64,000 nt of DNA from Aralia elata (GCA_034770075.1 CM068383.1:35965094-36029093); one strand, 5' to 3'; counted from the first letter of the stretch, positions 22,464 through 35,212 are shown. Numbers and translations: made by a program. Notes: generated by a model from the sequence alone, not told the origin.

Positions 22464-23286
22464 CAAACCCTAGGAAGGGCTGGTATCCAAAAATCAAAAA
22501 TCCCTGGGAAGGGCTGGTATCCAAAAAATCAAAATCCCTGGGAAGGGCTGGTATCCAAAAAACTAACATCCCTGAGAAGGGCTGGTATCCAAACAATCAA
22601 CACCCTAGGAAGGGCTGAGATCCAAACAACTAACACCCTAGGATGTGCTGGTATCCAAACAACTAACACCCTGGGAAGGGCTGGTATCCAACCAAACAAC
22701 TAACACCCTGGGAAGGGCTGGTATCCAAACAACTAACACCCTGGGAAGGGCTGGTATCCAAACAACTAACACCCTGGGAAGGGCTGGTATCCAACCAAAC
22801 AACTAACACCCTGGGAAGGGCTGAGATCCAAACAACTAACACCATGGGAAGGGCTGGTATCCAACCAAACAACTAACACCCTGGGAAGGGCTGAGATCCA
22901 AACAACTGACACCCTGGGAAGGGCTGAGATCCAAACAACTAACACCCTGGGAAGGGCTGGTATCCAACCAAATAACTAACACCCTGGGAAGGGCTGAGAT
23001 CCAAACAACTGACACCCTGGAAAGGGCTGAGATCCAAACAACTAACATCCCTGGGAAGGGCTGGTATCCAAACAATCAACGACCCCTGGGAAGGGCTGGT
23101 ATCCACACAATCAACGATCCCTGGGAAGGGCTGGTATCCAAAAAATCAACGACCCCTGGGAAGGGCTGGTATCCAAACAATCAACGATCCCTGGGAAGGG
23201 CTGGTATCCAAATAATCAACGACCCTTGGGAAGGGCTGAGATCCAAATCATCAACGACCCCAGGGAAGGGCTGAGATCCAAACAAG
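22464..23286 (+). repeat. Minisatellite, ~24 units of 33-36 bp
   Basis: The core is CTGGGAAGGGCTG followed by GTATCCAAAC or AGATCCAAAC and AACTAACACC or AATCAACGACC. Units begin about every 33-36 bp. Two core variants (GGTATCC and GAGATCC) and a 4-bp spacer variant (AACCAAAC) alternate, suggesting short higher-order units in 22700-23000. Confidence 0.92.
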
Positions 23287-23599
23287 GTAGTGAGTGAACC
23301 TGGGAGGGCATCCAAGCAAACCCCGACAAATGATGACATCTGTAGAACAGTATCAAGAGACTGTACAGGGGTCATTTTTCATCAAATTTGCGTTTTAAAT
23401 GTTGTTTCACATGCATTGAATAGATGATAACTCTGTACGTGATCCATGCAGGTTAGGTGTCAAGGTCCTGGCCTATCGGAGTCAAAAGCGATGGCTGCCA
23501 AGAACGATGTACGAGGACGAATTCCAAAGATGCCTTTCAAGCTAGTCAGGAGAATAACTTCCTCTAATGACAATGCGATGTAGTAAGGTGATTACGAGA

Positions 23600-23810
23600 T
23601 GATCGACCGGATACGAGACCCGGCACTCACAGGACAATCGACCGGAGACGAGACCCGGTGATTACGAGACGAGCGACCGGATACGACACTCGGCACTCAC
23701 AAGACGATCAACCGGATACGAGACCCGGTGATCACGAGACTGACGACCGGATACGAGACCCGGCGCAAACGAGACGACCGATTGGAAGACGAAACCCGTC
23801 GACTAACAGG
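23600..23810 (+). repeat. Tandem ~35-bp repeat, 5-6 units
   Basis: The phrase GACCGGATACGAGACCCGG recurs at about 23604, 23639, 23675, 23710 and 23744, with a decayed unit at about 23776. It alternates with CACTCACA or TGATTACGAGACGA. Confidence 0.85.
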
Positions 23811-24007
23811 GCGGGTGGGGATTGATGCATTGACACCCTTTTATGAATGTTTTGCATGGCTTACATCTGGTGTTGCACCATAAGTTGCATGTGCTGCATC
23901 ATGTACGTATTGTCATTCTTGTGAACTGTCATTCATGCGTCGGGCGTCTATTTCTGTATCATGTTCATTTCATTTAACATTTCATAAACATGATAAAGAG
24001 GGGCAGC

Positions 24008-25939
24008 TGTAGACACCCAAATTTTGCACTTCGTATACTAACCCTGATAGGAGGGCAAATCCGTCAAATGAGCCGACCTGCGAGAGCAAAGGATGGACAA
24101 GTACGAACACTCGACGCCACCGCGAAGATTTACAAAATACGAACATGTCGGCGAAAACTGACGTCACGACACGAGAATTGAGGCATAGCACAAAAATCGA
24201 GAAAGTCAAGCCAGCCAGCCGCGGATTGATCTGCGGCCAATGAGTGCGCCTTTTGAAAACACGGAACTCGAAATACGGAGCTCAAAACCAGGCTGAGTGG
24301 CTGGTGGGCCAGGCAGCCGTAGATCAATCTGCGGCTGCCCTAGGCCAGCCTATTTCAGCTCAGTTTCTTCATTCCATCCAGGAGGTTGAGTAGATTGTGG
24401 AGGAAGAAGAATTCAGCACAGCAGCAGCTCGGAAAAAGGGAAGAAATAACAAGAATTTGCAAGGAAAATAGAGAGAAAAGAGAGAAAAGAAGTGAGGAAT
24501 TATACCTTTTATGTAAGATTATATATCATATATCTTCTATTCTACTCAATACATAAATTCATACCTATTGTGAGGATTATTTGCAAGGTGAAAAGACCAT
24601 TTCTATAGCAATTTTTGTATATCATTTTGTTAGCCTTCTTGTCAATTGGGTTATGTGAAATGTAGTTTTTCTTATATATTGTTGTGGATCCACGGATTGA
24701 GGACTATTAGTGAGGGTTCCAAATGGAACGAAATTCTTCCTAATGGCTCGATGATATCCATTTGGCGATTTTAGCTTGTTTAATTTTTGTAGTATCCATT
24801 GCGTGGGTGTGTATAAATTGTGGATGTGAGCCTAGGAACGCGACCCCGTGGTCCAAATCCGATGATGGACAATGTTGAGGTATGGAATCCTTTATTATAA
24901 GATGTAATCGTCGGGCCTTAAAACGACGCCAAGGCGAGAATCGGGATTAAGGCCCCGTAATAGTGAAGTATGTGATTGTGGGCGTTGGGGTTATTTGGAT
25001 GGCTTACATGCCCATGAATAGCTCCACGCATTTTAATACTTGATTTGATTTATGACACGAAATTGATTTCAAAGCTAAATGATAAGATTTTCATAAAATC
25101 AATCAAACTAGGTTATTAGCATCACGAGGTTAATAAATGGGAAGTGCTAATGAAAGTCGATTTCTATTTCAACGAGAAAGCTAAAGAAAGTCGTTTTCAA
25201 ACATCACAAGAAATGGTTTTGTGAAATAAATGACATTTTATTAAACCGTCGTGCATAGGGTTAAAGAGATTCTAGAAGTTGCCCATCATTTGAGTTATGA
25301 AAGCAACGTATAGATCTCGATTCCTATTTTGACGAAGGTTTAAAACTCTTGTTTTGCCAAAACGACACCTAAAGAAAAATCCCATGGCTTTTGACAATTA
25401 AAATCAAATCTTTCTCATAAAGAATCAAGCTTTCTCGAATAAATCGAAAGACATTCCGAAGCGTTCTCAAATTAAAGCACGACTTTCCCTAAATCCAAAT
25501 GATTCTTTCATACAAACTCACCACAACATTCACATAAGCACACACACACACACGCGCGCACATACATACACATTTCATGAATTAAAGGATAGGAAAGCAT
25601 CAAGATTGCGGTAACCGTGTTTCACGGAAGTCGGGGGGTGCCTAACACCTTCCCCTCGCTTAAGCAAGCCCCCGAACTTTATGAATCTCGAGTCGCAAAC
25701 CAATTAATTCGGAGTCACATATGAGCCAGCGATTTATAAAAAAAACGAAAACTCGGATGAGTTGGTACATCCATTTCAAATATACCAACTAGCGACTCTG
25801 GTTAATTGGCTCATCATAAAAACGATCTTTCAAAACCCCGTCGACATTAATGCCGACCTTTTCCAAAGAATCATTCAATCAAAGGCTAAAATCAGAAAAG
25901 GACAATATCGCGAAAGAGGCGAAAAACCCGGCGTCGACA
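24008..25939 (+). repeat. 3' LTR of the Tat/Ogre-type element
   Basis: It begins TGTAGACACCCAAATTTTGC and ends GCGTCGACA, 1,932 bp. It holds two GC words with inverted-repeat arms: GCCGCGGATTGATCTGCGGC at 24218-24237 and a longer one centred on CCGTAGATCAATCTGCGG at about 24316-24335. The right flank (CGCGATAAAA) lies inside a copia LTR. Confidence 0.9.
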
Positions 25940-27702
25940 CGCGATAAAACGGATTTTAAAATTTTTATACAAACCATCACCATGATCGATCAATGTGCTC
26001 AATTAACGATATAAACGAAAGAGAAAGAGAATAAGAATTATACCCTCATAGAACAAGCTTCCTCGGGTACAAGTTCAACTCCTAGTCGTTCGTGTTCTCC
26101 TCGAATGCTATGGTGTGATTCCTTCCTTTGATCAACGTTAGCCACCCAAGTGTTTGGCCTCTAGAGGTGATCCACCAAGGAAGAACAAGTATTCAAGAAG
26201 TTGGGTATTTGGCAAAACCCTAGTTTCTATCTCTATAGAAATTGTAAGTACTCTCCACAATCTAATGCAAGAGTGTGTAACCCCAATCTATGATAAGACT
26301 CCTCTTATTTATAGATGTAGGAATACCTTTCCCTAAACTATTTAGGATTAGGGTTTCAATTATAATTAATCTCCTTTAATTAATTATGCTCCTAATCCAA
26401 TTAAAAATTTATGGGAGAGTACTTCTATTAATTAATTCTCAATCCCTATTAGGAATTAAATAATAATAATAGTAATAATATTAATAAGACTCCTCTTATT
26501 AATTTATATTTAATATTTCCAAAATATTAAATAATAAATATTAAGCTATTTAATTTATTCTATCTCCATAGATTAAATTAAATACACTTAACTTATTATT
26601 ACAATTATGCCATTTACTTCTTAAATAAATATTTTTCTTTTGCGGTGTGACACTCTAGGTTCTCCATATTAAACCGGTTGTGAATAAATCAATTAGAACA
26701 ATTCTAATCTTATTTAAATAAATAAATTAAACTATTTAATTCATTTAAATAAATAATATTTATTCTACAATAAGGGTAAGCCCCCTTAGCGATCAACGAC
26801 TTTCTAGATAATATAGATTTCAACATCAATCACAAAAGAACCTTTGAGTAAATAGTTACCGTACAATTCAATCCTTCTACCATACAATATCCCAATTAAA
26901 TATAAGACATGGATTTACTGTCAAGTCTTATTTTATTTAATTATATGTATTTTGATTCCCAAATGCACAACTCTGATTAATGCAAATTAGAAACTTCTTT
27001 CTAATTTCATTCTGCCTTGGCCAAGGACTACTGAGTTGTCATTTATCGAATCACATAGGACATTCACATCTTTTACTAGACGTGGTAGATTATTTGTTAA
27101 TCATTCACCTATCTCCATGTACAACTAATTATACCCAATCATACCCTTTAATATACCCAAAAGGTCTTAAGGGACATGTCAAAGTATAACTCATCATACA
27201 CAAGATACTATGATGATCTCAAGTCCAAGGATCACTTGTACTACTATTACTAGAGGAATTCCTATTGACAGGCGAATAAAACTCCATTAGGTATTTCTTA
27301 GCGAGCCATGTTCAGTGAACTTATTCTCCAATAAGCACCTATATACTTGCTTTAGTGTCTCCACACAAATGATTATGAGATCAATCATCCTCTTCTTAAG
27401 AGCAAGCAACGTATGTACTAATCTATCCGGATTCACTAATCCCCTATTTAGTAATCCAACGATTAGGAACGATTTTAGTTTGTGAGCTATCTTGAATTTA
27501 GAGCTCATTAGCATGATCACCATCATGATTCTAAAAGCATTGCTCAAAACTATGGGTTTATCACATTTAATATAACAGCACTATGTAGATAATATAAAAT
27601 GCCTTTTGAGAAAATCAATTCGTTTATTAATAAATGAATAAGATTACAAAGTATATGCTACATCATATCAAATATGATTGGCTTGTGTGCATACTACTTT
27701 CA
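25940..27702 (-). repeat. Copia D-family LTR, minus strand, 3' end cut
   Basis: Reverse complement of the 49448-51261 LTR. Its start (TGAAAGTAG on the minus strand) is at 27702. About 60 bp of its 3' end is missing where the Tat-type LTR abuts. It lies in the pol of the minus-strand Sirevirus. Confidence 0.88.
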
Positions 27703-29402
27703 TGAGATCCTCAAGATTGGGTTCTGGTTCTGCATCTTCATTAATTCATAGAGTTCCTATAATTGGAACAAGTGACTCTACAACCTCATTTTCTGACACT
27801 ACTATCGTAGGGTCTGGCTCATCTTCTTCAGCTTCACCGATTGTAGGGTTCTCCTACTCTGCGATCTGAGGGTCCAGCTCTACGACTTCTTCAAGTTGAG
27901 CTGCTTTGCCCGGTTCACCTTGATCAACTTCGTCAAACGTGACACGAATAGAGACTTCCATGGTCAAGGAGTTCTTGTTGAATACTCTATAGGCTTTACT
28001 TTCCATAGAGTACCCAAGAAAAATTACTTCATCTGACTTAGGCTGAAATTTCGTTAGGTATCTTTTGCCATTGTTGAGAATGTAGCAAACACAACCAAAA
28101 GCACGAAAGTAGCTTATATTTGGCTTTTTTCTTTTCCACAACTCGTAAGGCATCTTCTTGAGCGTAGAGTGAATCAAGGACCTATTATAAGTGTAGCACG
28201 CAGTATTGACAGCTTCTGCCCAAAAATATTCAGATAAACGAGTTGCTGCTAAAAAAGTCCTTCCTCCTTCAATTAATGTTATGTTCTTCCTCTCAGCTAC
28301 TCCATTTTGTTGTGGAGTTCTTAGAGCTAAGAAGTTGTGTTAAATGTTATTATTCTCATAGAACTGATTTACTTCAGAATAGTCAAATTCACTAACATGA
28401 TCATTCCTTATTACTTTTATCTTTTTGCCCTTCTCATTCATCACCAGCTTGAAGAATCTGATCAACTGAGTGTTGGTCTCATCTTTAGAGTTTATGAAGA
28501 ATACTCATGTAAACCTGGTGTAGTTGTCTAATACGACAAGTGATTATCTTTTGTCTTAATATCTTTAGAGTTTATGAAGAATACTCATGTAAACTTGGTG
28601 TAGTTGTCTAATACGACAAGTGATTATCTTTTGCCTTTAAGACTAGTAGTTGGAACAGGCCCAAAAAGATCTATATGAAGAAGTTGCAAGGGCCTTTCAT
28701 TTGACTTAACTGCTTTGCTTTTGAATAAGTTCCTAGCTTGCTTCTCTAGCTGACAGGCTTTACATGGTCTTTCTTTAAAAAATCTCAGCTTGGGTAGACC
28801 TTTGACCAGATCCTTTAACACAAGCTTTGACATGCTCTTAAAGTTTAGGTGGGACAATCTTCGATGCCACAACCAGCTAACATTTTCTGAAGTTTTGGCA
28901 GAGAAGCAAGTTGTAGCTGAAGAGCTTAGCTCAGCAAGATTAACCACATATACATTGCCTTCTCTAGATCTAGTCAGCTTAACAACGTTGGTTTCCAAGT
29001 CTCGAACTTGACACTGGTTGTTGAGGAAGATAACTTGATGATCGTTATCGAAAAGCTGACTTATGCTCAGCAGGTTATGCTTTAATCCATTAACATAGGC
29101 TACCTTACTGAATGAAACAGCTCCATCGCCTATCGAATCATAACCTCTGATTTTCCCAGAGTTGTTGTCTCTGAAGACAACTGTTGGAACGTCTTTAGTT
29201 TTGAATCTGACAGGAGAGCCTTATTGCCGATCATATGCCTTGAGCACCAACTGTCGAGATACCAAAATGATTTAATGAACCTAGGTACCTGCATGCACAA
29301 TCATTATTTATTTTGGTACCCATACTTTCTTGGGTCCTACAATGTTAGTTCCCTTAGTGACCCAAATCAGCTTGACTTTAGGTCTACGATAGCAACATGC
29401 TC
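27703..29402 (-). pseudogene. Sirevirus protease-integrase region, degenerate
   Basis: Reading on the minus strand from 29402: a protease segment with WYLDSWCSRHMIG (about 29212-29260), where the catalytic DSG is DSW. Next is the GAG-pre-integrase zinc region WLWHRRLSHLNFKSMSKLV and CKACQLEKQARNLF (about 28740-28890), then the integrase start LLHIDLFGPVPTTSL near 28660. An 80-bp tandem duplication at 28481-28640 disrupts the core. The C-terminal piece YELWKRKKPNISYFRAFGC at about 28080-28140 leads into an acidic integrase-RT linker with a stop (QIAE*). RT is absent, cut off at 27703. Several frames are broken. Confidence 0.82.
28481..28640 (-). repeat. 80-bp tandem duplication inside the Sirevirus integrase
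   Basis: Two copies starting ATCTTTAGAGTTTATGAAGA at 28481 and 28561, differing by about three bases. A local duplication, present only here. Confidence 0.9.
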
Positions 29403-32400
29403 ATAATAACAATATGCAACTTTGTGACCATACTATGCAACTTTGTCATGGATGGAGAATTGATCCAAGATTTGATCTTGCAATCACTTTTGGACGCTTT
29501 CTCACAATTTGTTGTCAATTTCCACGTGAACAAGCTATATGTCAGCCTGCATGAGTTGCTTAAACATGTTGAAAACTGAAAAGAGTCATTTTCCAACCAA
29601 GAAAGACCAAGTCTTACTGGTAGATAATTCTTCTAGAAAGCGGAAGAGGGCCAAAGGATCTTCTTAAAAGAAGAACAATTCAAAGAAGGTATAAGGAAAG
29701 GCAATAACTAAGGACACTAAGAACAAAACTGATGCAGATAGCAAAGGAGTTTGCTTCCACTGCAATAAGCTTGGACACTGGAAAGGAAACTATAAGGAGC
29801 ATCTTACAGAGGCTAACTAGAAGAAGCTTAGTGAAGCTTCAGTTACAAATATAGGTTTGATCATGATTGAAATAAATTTTTCTATAAGTCAAAGTTCTAC
29901 TTGGGTATTGGATACCGACTATAGTTCTCACATATGCAATCCAATGCAGAGACTAAGCAGAAGTAGAAAGCTAAACAAAGAGTAAGTAATCTTACGTGTG
30001 GAGAATGGAGCAATGGTTGCTACATTAGCCTTAGGAACTTATAGTTTAGCGTTGCCTACGGGCAAGTCTATTAAGTTAATAACTTGTTATTATGTTCCAG
30101 TTCTCTTTAGAAACATTATTACTTCCGTTGTTGGACAAGGTAGGTTCTGGTATTATATTTAAGAACAATTGTTGTTCTATTTATAATGATAATGTTTTGT
30201 TTGAAACTGGAAGATCACTTGATGGACTTTGTAAACTTGACTTACATAAAAATTTTTGTAAATTGAACAAACTAGTAAAAGAAAAGAAGATGATCATTCA
30301 AAGAGTTGAATATGTGTATTTGATGAAATACAAGTCTGAATCATTTGAAAGGTTCAAAGAATTCAAAAGTGAAACAAATTGACAAAGTATTAAGATTCTT
30401 TGATCAGATCGCGGAAGGAATACTTGTGCAATAAGTTTCTAGATCATCTCAAAATGGTATTTTCTCATAATGGACACCTCCTGGTACGCAATAATTGATT
30501 GGCGTATCTGAAAGGAGAAATTATACCTTGTTGGACATGGTGCGGTCCATACTGATTTTTACCGACATTCTAGTATCCATCTGGGGTTATGCCCTAGAAA
30601 CGGCTGCATATCTACAAAATAAGGTAACCTCAAAATAAATTCGGTCCAAAGACTCCATAAAAGTTATGGATAGGGAGGATTCCTAATCTTAAGTATGTTA
30701 AGATAAGGGGGTTGTCCAACTTACGTGAAAAAGGTTTCAAAAGATAAGTTTGGGACAAAATCTGACAAGTGTAGAGTTGTGGGATATCCTGAAGAAAGTT
30801 TAGGGTATTATTATTATAATCCTAGACGCTGCTTTCTTGGATAAAGGTGTTTATCATTGAAGGAGCTAGTGGGAGGGTAATAGATCTTGAAGGAGTTCAA
30901 GAACCACAAAGCACTTTAAGTCAAACCGAGGGACCTGTAGATATACCTATTGTACCACAACCGAATAGTAAATCTGGAAGAGTACCGAAGATACCTAGGA
31001 GGTATGGATTCATCATAGAGGATGATGATGAGGTACGCATCATAGAGGATGATGATCCAGTTATATACGATGAGGCTATGAGTAGAAGACACTCAAAGAA
31101 ATGGCAGATGGCCATGAAATCCGAAATGGACTCCATGTATGAGAACCAAGTATAGATTTTGGTTTCTCCACCGAAAGGCATAGTGCCTAAAGGGTGTATA
31201 TGGGTCTTTAAAGAGAAAGACTAGGGAAAATGGCAAGGTGGAGACCTATAAGACCAGACCTATTTAAAAGGTTTCAAATAAAGTCAAGGAGTTGACTGTA
31301 ATAAAACCTTATTACTAGGTAATGCTCCAGTCCATTTGGATTTTGCTTGTGATTGCAGCTTATTACGAAATCTGGCAAAATGGATGTGGAGACATCCTTC
31401 CTCAATGAAGACTTGAGGAGAATGTATGTATGATACAGCCAGAGGAATTTGTTTCAAAGGTTGAAGCAAATCGTGTTTTAAGGTACGATGATCCATTTAT
31501 GGATTGAAGCAAGCTTCTCAAAGATGGAACATTCGTTTTGATGAGACAATCAAAAGAGTTTGATTTTATCAAAAATGAGAATGAACCTAGTGTGTACAAA
31601 AGGGTCAGTGGGAGCACTGTGACATTCCTAGTATTACATGTTGATATACTACTGATAAGGAATAACACACCAATGCTACAATCAGTAAAGATAAAATTGT
31701 CTAAACATTTCTCTATGAATAACTTGGGAGGAGCATCCTATAAATTGGGGATATAAATCTATATAGATAGATTTAAACGGATGTTCGGCTTGACCCAATG
31801 AACGTATATTCATTCGATGCTAAAGGTGTTTAGCATGGCAAACTCCAAGACAGGTCTCATGATGATGAGCCATGGAGTGTATCTCTTTAAATTGTCCTCA
31901 ATAAAAAAAAGAGATCGCATGAGTTACTATCATGTATGCAATGAATATACAAGTCCTGATGTTGATCAGTCATATTTTGGAGAAGATCACTGTAAGACAG
32001 TGATAAACATCTTTAAGTACTTAACCGATACTGAATATATGATCATGATTCATGGTGGGTCTGAATTAAAACTAGAGGGTTAAACAGACTAAAGTTCTTC
32101 AGACTGACCAAGACGATAACTAATTCACTTTAAAAGTAAATCGTTACCTTGAATGGTGGTGCAGTGAATTGGAAAGGTTCCAAAATAGCAAAGAGTTGTT
32201 GGTTTAGTGACAAAGACAAAGTATATAGCTGTAAATGAAGCTGCAAGTTGATTGTTTGGATGAAAAGTTCATCACATAACATGTGTTCATAAGTCTCATC
32301 TTGGATTCAAACATGTGTTGCGGCACTTTCATTTGATTAGTAGAATCATTGAAAGAGGAGAAATCAATATAGAGATAGTGGACTCTCAAGAACAACATTG

Positions 32401-32503
32401 CATATCCATTTACTGAAGCTTTATCCAAATAACAGGATGATCGTCACTTAGAGAAGAAGGGTATAAGATACCATGGCGATTAGCTTTAGTGCAAGTAGGA
32501 GAT
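29403..32503 (+). pseudogene. Copia E: gag-pol remnant, heavily degenerate
   Basis: This is an internal region of the same family as copia D on the plus strand. It starts inside gag (MDGELIQDLILQSL...FSQFVVNFH at about 29449), so the 5' LTR, leader and gag start are missing. The nucleocapsid knuckle reads CFHCNKLGHWKGNY, with the last Cys changed to Tyr (about 29756). The protease has DTD instead of DTG (about 29911). Then follow integrase traces (about 30290-30840) and the linker FIIEDDDEVRIIEDDDP (30847-31155), ending in a TAG where D has Trp. RT traces include MMRQSKEFDFIKNE..., and RNase H traces run to about 32480. Many stops and shifts. The polypurine tract GCAAGTAGGAGA precedes 32504. 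Confidence 0.85.
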
Positions 32504-34137
32504 TGAAAGTAGTATGCACAGAAGCTAATCATATTTGATATGATGTGGCATATACTTTGTAATCTTATTCATTTATTAATAAAAGAATTGATTTTCTTAA
32601 AAGGCATTTTACATTATCTACATAGTGCTGTTATATTAAATGTGATAAACCCATAGTTTTGAGCAATGCTTTTAGAATCATGATGGTGATCATGCTAATG
32701 AGATCTAAATTATAGATAGCTCACAAACTAAAATTGTTCCTAATCATTGGATTACTAAAAAGGGGATTAGTGAATTCGGATAGATTAATACATACGTTGC
32801 TTGCTCTTAAGAAGAGGATGATTGATCTCATAATAATTTGTGTGGAGACACTAAAGCAAGTATATAGGTGCTTATTGGAGAATAAGTTCACTGAACGTGA
32901 CTCGGTAAGGAATACCTAATGGAGTTTTACTCTCCTGTCAATAGGAATTCCTATAGTGATAGTAGTACAAGTGATCCTTGGACTTGAGATCATCATAGTA
33001 TCTTGTGTATGATGAGTTATACTTTGACATGTCCCTTAAGACCTTTGGGTATATCAAAGGGTATGATTGGGTATAATAAGCTGTGCATGGAGATAGGTGA
33101 ATGATCAACAAAGAATCTACCACGTCTAGTAAAAGATGTGAATGTCATATGTGATTCGATAAATGACAGCTCAGTAGTCCTTGGCCAAGGCAGAATGAAA
33201 TTAAAAAGGAGTTTCTAATTTACATTATTTAGAGTTGTGCATTTGGGAATCGAAATACATATAATTAAATAAAATAAGACTTGACAGTAAATCCATGTCT
33301 TATATTTAATTTGGACATTGTATGGTAGAAGGATTGAATTGTACGGTAACAATTCACTGAAAGGTTCTTTTATGATTAATGTTGAAATCTATAATATGGA
33401 GAACCTAAAGGGTCACACCGCAAAAGGAAAAATATTTATTTAAGAAGTAAATGGCATAATTGTAATAATAAGTTATATGTATTTAATTTAGTCTATGGAG
33501 ATAGAATAAATTAAATAGCTTAATATTTATTATTTAATATTTTCGAAATATTAAATATAAATTAATAAGAGGAGTCTTATTATTATTATTACTATTGGTA
33601 TTATTTAATTCCTAATAGGGATTGAGAATTAATTAATAGAAGTACTCTCTCATGAATTGCTAATTGGATTAGGAGCAGAATTAATTAAAGGAGTTTAATT
33701 AGAATAGAAACCCTAATCCTAAATAGTTTGGGGAAGAGTTTTCCTACATTTATAAATAAGAGAAGTCTTATCATAGATTAAGGTTACACACTCTTGCATA
33801 AGAATTATGGAGAGTATTTACAATTTCTATGGAGATAGAAACTAGGGTTTTGCTAACACCCATCTTCTTGAATAGATGGCTAACGTTGATCAAAGGAGGG
33901 AATTTAATCGGTGGAATTCAAGGAGAACACGAAGGAATTGGAGTTGAACTTGTACCCGAGGAAGCACGGTTCTACGAGGGTATAATTTCTTAATCTCTAT
34001 CTATTTCGTTTAATTAATAATTGTGCATAAAGAAAGATCATGGTGATGGTTTGTATAAAATTTTAAAATCTGATTTGATCGCGCTTCCGCTATATTTATG
34101 TAATTTGATTGCATATTCGCGTTATACAAACCTAACA
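32504..34137 (+). repeat. 3' LTR of copia E with ~155-bp internal deletion
   Basis: It begins TGAAAGTAGTATGCACAG and ends CAAACCTAACA. Compared with 49448-51261, the segment between AATCTATA and ATATGGAGAACC (about 33390) is missing. It inserted into the Sirevirus gag, which resumes at 34138. Confidence 0.88.
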
Positions 34138-35158
34138 GCCTTTTTCTCTCTTGTGATGCTTTTTATAGCCTTTATACTCTTTCTTTCCATAAGACTTCTT
34201 CTTGTCCTTCTTGAGTGCTTCTCGTAGAGGTTTGGTGCACTCTACGATATAATGGTCAGGCTTCTTGCAGTTGTAGCACAAATATTTATCTTGTTCTCAG
34301 CTGCTGCTACTTTGTTGAAGTTCTCATAAACTTTCTTAGCCTTCGAGCAAGCAAAGATACATCTTCATCTTCATCAACTTCATCTCGATCATCGTCATCT
34401 TTGGCTACAGCTGGAATTTTTGAGGTAGCTTCTGAAGCTTTAAAAGTAACTCCTTTATCTTTTCTCTTGCTCTCTGAAACAGTCTCAGCTCTTTGATTTA
34501 GCTCAAGCTCGTAGGTAAGAAGATTACCATAAAGCTTTTGCACTGTCATCTCGTGCAGATTCTTGGATTCTTGGATAACAGTAGTTTTGGCATCCCATTT
34601 GCTTGGTAGAGCTCTCATAAACTTGATATTCAGGTCTTTGTTGAGATAGACCTTGCCATAGGATCTTAGAGAGTTGAGGAGCACATTGAATCGTTCATAG
34701 GTTGCAGTGATATTCTCTCCAAGAACATGAGAGAACATCTCATACTGCTATGTCAAGAGAGATTGCTTGTTCTCTCTAACTTCCTCTGTGCTCTCGTGCA
34801 TCACCAACAATGCTTCCCATACTTCTTTGGCAGTGGTGCAGTTGACAAAATTTTCAAAAAGTTCATCCTCCAAAGCCATGAACAGAATGTTCTTGGCCCT
34901 CTTATCCAGCTACACTAGTTTCTTCTCGTTCTCGGTCTACTCTGCATGTTGCTTGATAGCTACCTTGTTTGGATCATCCATTATAGGAGCTAGCTTGGTA
35001 GGAACATATGTACCATTCAGGAGAGCATCAAACAGATCATCATCAATAGCATCCATGTACGCCTATATACGCACTTTTTAATTAGCATTTTTTTCTCTAT
35101 TTAGGAGAAGTGGCTTATTTCCACCACCAAGTTCAGAACTGGTTTTATTTAGTGCCAT
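34138..35158 (-). pseudogene. Sirevirus gag, minus strand
   Basis: The ATG is at 35158 (minus), 41 bases after the primer site. Reading leftwards: MALNKTSSELGGGNKPLLL, DDDLFDALLNGTYVPTKL, LFENFVNCTTAKEVWEALL, then the open stretch at 34738-34307 (FSHVLGENITATYERFNVLL...LPSKWDAKTTVIQESKNLHE), typical Sirevirus gag. A zinc knuckle CYNCKKPDHYIVEC is at about 34238-34280, and the Lys-rich end is cut at 34138 by copia E. There are several stops in the N-terminal third. The knuckle coding DNA contains the TCGTAGAG word. Confidence 0.85.
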
Positions 35159-35198
35159 TGATCTACTCAAAGTGTAAGCTTTATGTTCGTGAAAACCT

Positions 35199-35210
35199 GC
35201 TGTGATACCA
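35199..35210 (-). promoter_or_regulatory. Primer binding site, initiator tRNA-Met type (Sirevirus)
   Basis: TGGTATCACAGC on the minus strand, close to the usual TGGTATCAGAGC, two bases after the LTR end AACAACA. Confidence 0.82.
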
Positions 35211-35212
35211 CT

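Larger units (their letters stand above)
19721..24007 (+). other. Non-coding internal region of the Tat/Ogre-type element
   Basis: This replaces pol. No retroviral domain was recognised on either strand. A stretch around 20470-20510 (YFIWPDRNRINSDK) could be a decayed integrase end, but this is weak. It contains tandem arrays at 20774-21262, 22464-23286 and 23600-23810. It ends with the purine-rich ATAAAGAGGGGCAGC before the 3' LTR. Confidence 0.75.
16793..25939 (+). mobile_element. Tat/Ogre-type Ty3/gypsy element with gag but no recognisable pol
   Basis: The two ends share a long direct repeat (16793-17669 and 25063-25939), and the right copy is a full LTR from 24008. The tRNA-Arg-like primer site follows the left LTR. 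Between them are a broken gag and 4.3 kb of non-coding DNA with three tandem arrays. No protease, RT, RNase H or integrase could be found. Such gag-only elements are known as TR-GAG. The 5' LTR has lost its first 1 kb. Confidence 0.85.

Noticed and set aside
22663..23075. Minus-strand ORFs with regular repeats (SPSQGVSCLD)
   Set aside because: Translation of the minisatellite in one frame, not a repeat protein.
22464..23286. CRISPR-like array
   Set aside because: Spacers are near-identical, not unique, and the context is a plant retrotransposon; it is a minisatellite.
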